Source: Takakia lepidozioides
Lineage: Eukaryota > Streptophyta > Takakiopsida > Takakiales > Takakiaceae
Length of the DNA: 64,000 bases
NCBI GenBank assembly: GCA_030704615.1
Contig: CM060733.1
Coordinates: 47,864,001-47,928,000, forward strand
Direction of reading: 5' to 3'
Shown: piece after piece, positions 57,691 through 64,000 of the stretch
Layout of the letters: each line of letters starts with the position of its first letter
Position numbering within the stretch: position 1 is the stretch's first letter
Notes under the pieces: generated by a model
Databases searched by the model: none
What the model was told of the DNA's origin: nothing
The model's input: only the letters and a program-made list of their open reading frames with translations
Translations under genes and position numbers: made by a program

Positions 57691-58335
57691 GAACCCACAA
57701 CCACTTCCAAGGTGGTATGTCCCAATGTTGGACTGGTATACCTGGTTGAACCTAGGTATGGAATACAGGTATGAATATATATATTGAAGAACATACCAGT
57801 CGGTTATGAAAGAACCAGTGTACCCATGTGATACACGTACTGGGGGAGTATGGCTTTAGGATTCCCCGCACACATACCATACCAGTCTGGGGGTATATGG
57901 AGGAATAGCATGGTCCTGATACCAGTATTGCTGTGAGTTCATAGCGAATGGAGGTAGGTATGAGTATATGTTAGTGCAGCTAGTTATACCCTGTACTACA
58001 ATTTGGTTAATTCAAGGCTCCATGTTGCAATTTAGACTTCATTTGCTGTTTCGTGCTACTTTGGGTTACCTTTGCCTAGTGTTTCACGGCTTGGATTAAA
58101 ATTAGCTATGTGCTAAATGACATTTATTTCTATGTATGGTGAGCTGTAGAAATACCATACCAGTGCTCATACCCCCCAGTATCACTACAGAGAAAGGGCA
58201 ATACCAATACCATACTCATATACAGCACAAAGTACAACTACTCATACCAGATTCATACCCAAGTTGCTCATACCTGTATAGATACCTATACCAGCCCAGT
58301 CTGGTATTTTAAAAATGGACATACCAGTCCAACGA
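57690..58335. repeat. ATACCAGT-rich repeat, locus 3
   Basis: Dense CATACC, ACCAGT and ACTGGTAT words. ATACCAGTCCAAC at 58321 is identical to a word at 30159. No coding potential seen. Confidence 0.5.
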
Positions 58336-58559
58336 CATCAAAGACAATGATACCCTTGGGGTCCCACCCTTTAGTCCGGACAATATCATAATGGGAAAGA
58401 GACTTTTTTAGGCTAGCTTTCGCTGGCATCATATAAGCGTAATTTGCTTTGGCTCGAAATTCTGGCCTTGTCAGGGTCAGATTATATCCCATAATCTGTC
58501 GTCATAATCTGCCGGGTCTTCTATCATTACAGGGTGCCCTCATTGCTTGTGATCTGATG

Positions 58560-60360
58560 CTAGCCACTGCCCGCTTCTACCAGCACAAGTTGTCTTCAAT
58601 CGACGGCCATTGGGAGCCACGTCACTTGGGATAATCTGCCCAAGTGCCAGTGCCCAAGTGCCAGCAAGGAGCGGGAGCCCGCTTAGGGAATTCCAAAAAG
58701 GCCTTGATGTGAAATGCATCGCAATTCACTTGATCACCCCCCTAAAAGTGCGCAATTCAATTGAATTGCAAGGGCAATTCAATTGAACTAACCCTAATTT
58801 GCAATTCAATTGAATTGTCGGCACACGATTCAATTGAATTGCGAATGGCAATTCAATTGAATCGCTAGTTGGCAATTCAATTGAATTGCTGACTATAATT
58901 CAATTGAATTGTAATCTATAATTTTTAACTTATTTTTGTATATAATATATAATATATATGTACATGTATATATTTAAATTATATTTATACACATATAAGA
59001 GTATAAGCTAAAAATACATGTTGCCCGTCTATTCTTGATGGCCCTCTTTCTTGTGCCCTTGAGGAAATTGTGGAGTTGTGAAACCACCCTCAGCCTCAGC
59101 GAGAAAGGGAGAGCCAGAGACGGAGACAGATCAGCAGCTTCTTGTGATACACTGGCAAAAGAAACATGGCTGGCTCCGAAAAAAACAGACAAAATCAAAC
59201 CTGACAATTGATGAAAGGCTTCCCTTGCATCACCATGTAGTAGTATCTGGCCCAGGACAAAGAAAACAAAAAATATATTCATCTTGAGAATTATCAAAAA
59301 TTTCGATACCCTGACAAAGGTATCATGTTGAAGTTGGGATGTGTGTTCTATATAAGTTTAATATATCAAACTCTTACACGTTGATACTCTTACATTGGTA
59401 TCATGTTTGGTATATGTACATAGCCATATATTGGCACCAACATCCACAAAGAGAGACAATCCCGCTTTTACAAGCGCTTCGCGACTTCCCCCCTCTCTCG
59501 CTCTCCCTTAGGCTTATCTTGGGCTCAAGCCTTACCACGGGCAAAGGATTGACAGACGGACAGCAAGAATAGACGGGCAACATGTATTTTTAGCTTATAC
59601 CTGTGTATGTATATATGTATAATTTAAATATATACATATATATTATATACAGAAATAAGTTAAAAATTATAGATTACAATTCAATTGAATTGCCAACTAG
59701 CGATTCAATTGAATTGCAAATTAGGGTTAGTTCAATTGAATTGTCCTTGCAATTCAATTGAATTGCGCACTTTTAGGGGGTGATCAAGTGAATTGCGATG
59801 CATTTCACATCAAGGCCTTTTTGGAATTCCCTACCCACTTCTACCAGCACAAGTTATCTTCAATCACAAGTTGTCTTCAATCGTCACTATCCTACCATGT
59901 CTATATAGATTTCCTCGCCAACACAAATTACGTACGGCAACGGCCATTGGGAGCCAGGTCACCTGGGATATTCTGCTGAAGAGCCAGCGAGCGGCAGGAG
60001 CCCGCTTCTACCAGCACAAGTTGTCTTAAATCGTCGCTATCCTACCATGTTTATATAGATTTCCTCGCCAACACAAATTATTACGTACGGCAACGGCCAT
60101 TGGGAGCCACGTCACCTGGGATATTCTCCCGAAGAGCCAGCGAGCGGCAGGAGCCCGCTTTTACCAGCACAAGTTGTCTTCAATCGTTGCTATCCTGCCA
60201 TGTCTATATAGATTTCTTCGCCAACACAAATTACGTACGGCAACGGCCATTGGGAGCCACATCACCTGTGATAATCTCCGTAGAGCACTCATGGCTCCCG
60301 CCGTTCGCTGGCTCTTCGGCGGATTATCCTAGGTAACGTGGCTCCCAATGGCCGTTACCT
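58560..60360 (+). repeat. ~175-bp tandem array, interrupted by a foldback element
   Basis: The unit runs from CCGCTTCTACCAGCACAAG through CCATGTCTATATAGATTTC to GGCCATTGGGAGCCACGTCA and GAGCCAGCGAGCGGCAGGAG. A partial unit lies at 58567-58680. After the insertion about three units follow (59833-60280). A piece at about 60287-60360 is in reverse orientation, giving the array an inverted end. Confidence 0.8.
58686..59831. mobile_element. Foldback (TIR) element with TA target duplication
   Basis: The left arm, 58686 to about 59037, is inversely repeated at about 59565-59831. Both outer ends are GGGAATTCC and each is flanked by TA (58684-58685 and 59832-59833). Within each arm the palindrome CAATTCAATTGAATTG recurs, about seven times on the left and four on the right. 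The ~530-bp centre shows no transposase and is itself partly self-complementary. TA duplication points to Tc1/mariner (Stowaway-like) mobilisation, but the long subrepeated arms are unlike classic Stowaway. Confidence 0.85.
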
Positions 60361-61572
60361 AATATATATATGCTTTAGGGACAAAAATGTATGAGACATA
60401 CCCTCATAGCTGGGGACGCCATCCCAATACTTCCAGCAGCGAGGTTTTGCTGCAAGCAAGATCCTGACCTAATTTCCCCCTTGTTTTTGGAGATATGCCC
60501 GACGAGAGCTTCCATCCTTTTTTTGGAGGTACCGAAGTGACAAATTCGTGCTGGAACCTTAGAGCATCTCTTGCGGTGCAAGCCAAAATGCCACGCCAAA
60601 TGCACTCTACAGGCCCGTTTGACGGGGCCAATTTCCAAGATGCGGAGGAGTAGCAAAAAAACCCCTGCCGTGCAAGCCTGGTGCCTTGCCACCTTGGCCT
60701 TGTTGGCAAGTTTGGGCTCGCCTTGCTCAGCTGTAGTAGCCAGAGAGCATGGCAAAGTGGCAGATCAATGAGGGTTACCGACACGTGTAGTCAGGAAAGG
60801 ACAGGCATTCAAACGATGTAGTTAGGAAAGGGATTCAAACATATGGCGGTCTAGGTTTGAAGCCCGCCACAACCTAGCCCGCCATATAAGCCCAAATGTG
60901 GCGGGGCAAATGCCAATTCGAGCGACCTCGCCACAAATTACTTAGCGGTATTGCACCGTTGGGGTTTAGTTTGGGCCCCACCCTCACGGCGGTGCCGGCG
61001 TCTTTGCCGTGCTGCATGAGCATTATGGAGCGGTCCGGGCAGATGACATTATGCCCGGTGAGCTGCATGTGATGGCGAGCCACTTAGGGCGAGCCAAACT
61101 TTCTGCACCAGCAGAACAGTCCATCTTCCAAACTTATACCAACCTTCCAGTGGGCAGGTGTGGGCAGGTGTGGGCAGGTGTGGAAAGGGGGAACACCTTT
61201 ATGACATCCAACGTGTGATTTGAATTCTGGCCCCACAGAGCATCTCAAGTCAACCATTTGACAATTTAGCAGCGGGTGGTTTTTCAGATGTTTGAATCTT
61301 GCGTACCTGGCGGGCCATGGATTCTCAAGTGGGCAGCAGGATGGTGCTTTTGCATCACAAGTAGACCCAACCCAGGCGGTGAGCAATCGACAGTTATCGG
61401 ACCTTCCGGACCACGAACTCTTCCCTGAATTACATTTATGACAAGGTATGAAAGACGTTTCAGAGGTGCCGGCCATTGGTCTAGGGAGAGGAAGACGTCG
61501 ATGGAATGCGAGACGAGCTGCTCCTTCCCGGCTCGCTCGCTCTTAGCGGAGTGTTAGCAGTGTGCTGGCGAA
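60361..61572. other. Upstream region of the LRR gene
   Basis: Minus-strand frames of about 126 codons at 60375-60784 and 61084-61476 show no family resemblance. A 10-bp direct repeat (GGGCAGGTGT, three copies) lies at 61151-61180. The LRR promoter should lie at the right end. No other feature. Confidence 0.35.
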
Positions 61573-64000
61573 ATGTGGGCTGAGCTTGCTTGTGTGCAGA
61601 AACAGATTGCAATGAATCATCCGAGGTTTTACGAGGTTTTAGGCATAGTTTTAGTACTAGGCGTCATGGCGGGTGTGTTGTGTGGGGCAACACCACCATC
61701 GCCTGCTGCTGCAAGCTTGCAGGAGCACAGGAACGTAAAAATGGCTGATGATCGTGTAGGCAAGAGTGGCCGGATTGCGGACGTGGAGGTGTTGTTGTCA
61801 TTCAAGATTGGCATACTTAAGGATCCAAAAGGAATGCTAACGAATTGGAGCGCAGCGGCCGGAAGAGACATTTGTCACTCATGGAACGGGGTCACCTGTG
61901 ATGCAGCACATGCACACGTGGTACAACTGAATCTTGGAGGCATGGAGCTCCAAGGCACCATCACTCCATTGCTTGGCAATCTCTCCTTCTTGCAAACTCT
62001 CAACTTGTCCTCCAATGCTTTCACAGGTTTTGTCCCTACACACTTTGGAAAATGCAGTAGACTTGTTGTTGTAGATCGACATGTTACTTCCAATTAATTC
62101 CCTGGGTTAATGTGTCTTGGTGAGCTAGGCCAAAGCCAACACATGACAACATAACTAGCAAGGCAGGAGTGAGCACATCAGTATGCTCACCGACAACATT
62201 TGTTTCTGCTCTATTCTCTGAACTAATCCATTACGAGCTACATATGCACAAGGCTTTTAGGCTTAACAAACGCTTTGAGAAAGAAATTTTTTGGGGGCTC
62301 TCTCTTTCTTAATTCATGCTATCTCTTGTCCCATAAATGATCTCCTCGGAAGTTTTGAAGTATCATATTTCATGTCCTGTTAATTCCCGTGAAGCTGAGA
62401 ACCTTACAAAGCCTGACAGTTTTGTACTTGCTATACAACAATCTCGCAGGTGTGATTCCTACTAGTTTGGGAGATTGCTCATCTTTGGTGGAGCTGGACT
62501 TGAGCAACAATCAGCTGGGTGGGCACATACCAAGGGAGTTAGGGGGGTTGCAAAAACTAGCGATCCTTTACCTTTTCAGCAACACACTCATAGGCACCAT
62601 TCCTACTACTTTGGGAAATTGCTTATCTTTGGTGCAGCTAGACTTGGACTCCAATCAACTCACTGGAGACATACCGATTGAGCTAGGGAGGTTGGAAAAC
62701 CTAACGCAACTTTTCCTTTGGAACAACAGCGTCACAGGCACCATTCCTGCTAGTTTGGGAAATTGTTCATCTTTAGTGGATTTGGTGTTGACCAACAACC
62801 AGCTGAGTGGGAACATACCCGTGGAGCTAGGGATGTTGCAGAATCTAACTTTCCTTTATCTTTTCAGCAACAATCTCACAGGCACCATTCCTGCAAGTTT
62901 GGGAAACTGCTCATCTTTGGTGGCGGTGGAGTTTTCCGACAATCAGCTTAGTGGGAACATACCCATGGAGCTAGGGGGGTTGCGAAACCTAACTTTTCTG
63001 TATCTTTGGAACAACATGCTTACAGGCACTATTCCATCTAGTTTGGGAAATTGCTCATCTTTGGTGTACCTTGACTTGTACTCAAATCAGCTGAGCGGGA
63101 GCATACCGATGGAGCTAGGGCGGTTGCAAAACCTAGCATACCTTCTCCTGTGGAACAACAGCCTCACAGGTACCATTCCTGCTAGTTTGGGAGATTGCTC
63201 ATCTTTGGTGGTGTTGGACTTGGACTCCAATGAGTTAAGTGGGAACATACCGGTGGAGCTAGGGCAGTTGCGAAGTCTAAGGGTCCTTTACCTCTGGAAT
63301 AACAGGCTCACAGGCACCATTCCGGCTAGTTTGGGAGACTGCTCATCTTTGGTGGAGCTGAAGTTGAACAACAATCAGCTTAGTGGGAACATACCAACGG
63401 AGTTAGGGCAGCTGGAAAACCTTAAGATCCTTTACCTTTGGAAGAATGGACTCACAGGCACAATTCCTACTAGTGTGGGAGATTGCTCATCTTTGGTGGA
63501 ACTAGAATTGTACTCCAATCGATTGACGGGGAGCATACCGATAGATCTAGGTCGGTTGCAAAATCTAGAATATCTTTTCCTGTGGAACAACAGTCTGACT
63601 GGCATCATTCCTACTGGTTTGGGAGGTTGCTCATCGTTGATAGAGTTGGACTTGAGTCTAAATCCGCTGAGTGGAAATGTACCGATGGAGCTAGGGATGT
63701 TGCAAAACCTAACTGCCCTTTACCTTGGGAACAACAGCCTCACAGGCACCATTCCTACTAGTTTGGGAGATTGCTCATCTTTGTTGCAGCTGGGGTTGTA
63801 CTCCAATCAGCTGAGGGGGGGCATACCAATGGAGCTAGGGAGGTTGAAAAACCTAAAATACCTTTACCTTTTTAACAACAACCTTACAGGCACCATTCCT
63901 GTTGATTTAGGAGATTGCTCATTTTTGGTGGAGCTCGACTTGAGCTACAATCAGCTAAGTGGGAACATACCGATTGAGCTAGGGCAGTTGCAAAACCTAA
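61573..64000 (+). CDS. Leucine-rich-repeat receptor-like protein, cut by the window end
   Basis: The first exon starts with ATG at 61573. The ATG at 61612 gives a better signal peptide (EVLGIVLVLGVMAGVLC). Then comes an LRR N-cap (DVEVLLSFKIGILKDPKGML, CHSWNGVTCD) and about three LRRs ending near 62060. A probable intron reaches about 62390, although its exact ends are uncertain and about one repeat seems lost. From there to 64000 the frame stays open through about 22 LRRs of exactly 24 residues, alternating GTIPASLGDCSSLVELDL and GNIPMELGQLQNLxxLYLW types. No membrane segment or kinase is reached, so an LRR receptor kinase is likely but unproven. The plant-specific LxGxIP consensus implies an extracellular ligand-sensing or co-receptor role. 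Confidence 0.85.

Noticed and set aside
60375-61476. Two minus-strand frames of about 126-130 codons
   Set aside because: Cys/Trp/Pro-rich composition of random type, competing frames on the same strand, no family resemblance.
62390-64000. CRISPR-like array (regular 72/144-bp repeats)
   Set aside because: The units translate as LRRs in one open frame and there are no unique spacers; this is also a eukaryotic nuclear sequence.

Overview
This is nuclear DNA of a land plant. Three ordinary plant genes keep GT-AG introns whose phases join cleanly: an organelle-type PPR protein, an FAD monooxygenase and an LRR receptor-like protein. A fourth, intronless gene encodes an ELF4-family clock protein. 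Most of the rest is transposable-element debris: Mutator-like elements, a chromovirus LTR retrotransposon, LINE, SINE and foldback elements, and possibly CACTA and hAT pieces. The TE load, the long introns and two families I do not know from flowering plants suggest a fern or another non-flowering plant. That placement is inference.

Layout. 0.1-4.1 kb: a dead Mutator-like element whose inverted ends are palindrome-rich tandem arrays. 4.1-7.3 kb: minisatellite and repeat spacer. 7.3-14.1 kb (minus): 12-exon FAD monooxygenase. 15.8-16.2 kb: ELF4-like gene, divergent from the monooxygenase. 18.0-24.0 kb: nine-exon PPR gene. 24-34.8 kb: repeat-rich spacer with a second MULE pseudogene, a LINE scrap, a CACTA-like end, a SINE with 13-bp target duplications and a SWIM-domain fragment. 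34.8-41.2 kb: chromovirus inserted at the 3' end of a 5'-truncated LINE (41.2-43.2 kb). 44.9-50.5 kb (minus): ten-exon gene joining a ParB-like motif to a DNA amino-methyltransferase-like domain. 51.6-55.1 kb (plus): an intact 1180-codon MULE transposase with a SWIM finger, divergent from that gene. 55.2-61.5 kb: repeats, including a 1.15-kb TA-flanked foldback element inside a tandem array. 61.6 kb to the edge: an LRR receptor-like gene cut by the window end.

The most unusual content is at 44.9-55.1 kb. ParB-like plus N4/N6 methyltransferase fusions are familiar from phages and bacterial mobile elements. Here one has plant-style introns, a palindrome array in its first intron, and lies 1.07 kb head to head with an apparently full-length transposase. 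A relative of that transposase at 0.5-2.8 kb lies in an element with its own palindrome arrays. Whether the methyltransferase gene and the transposase form one element, or the methyltransferase is a domesticated host gene, cannot be decided from this window. All exon joins were made by hand from splice signals, reading phase and family resemblance; no alignment was run.
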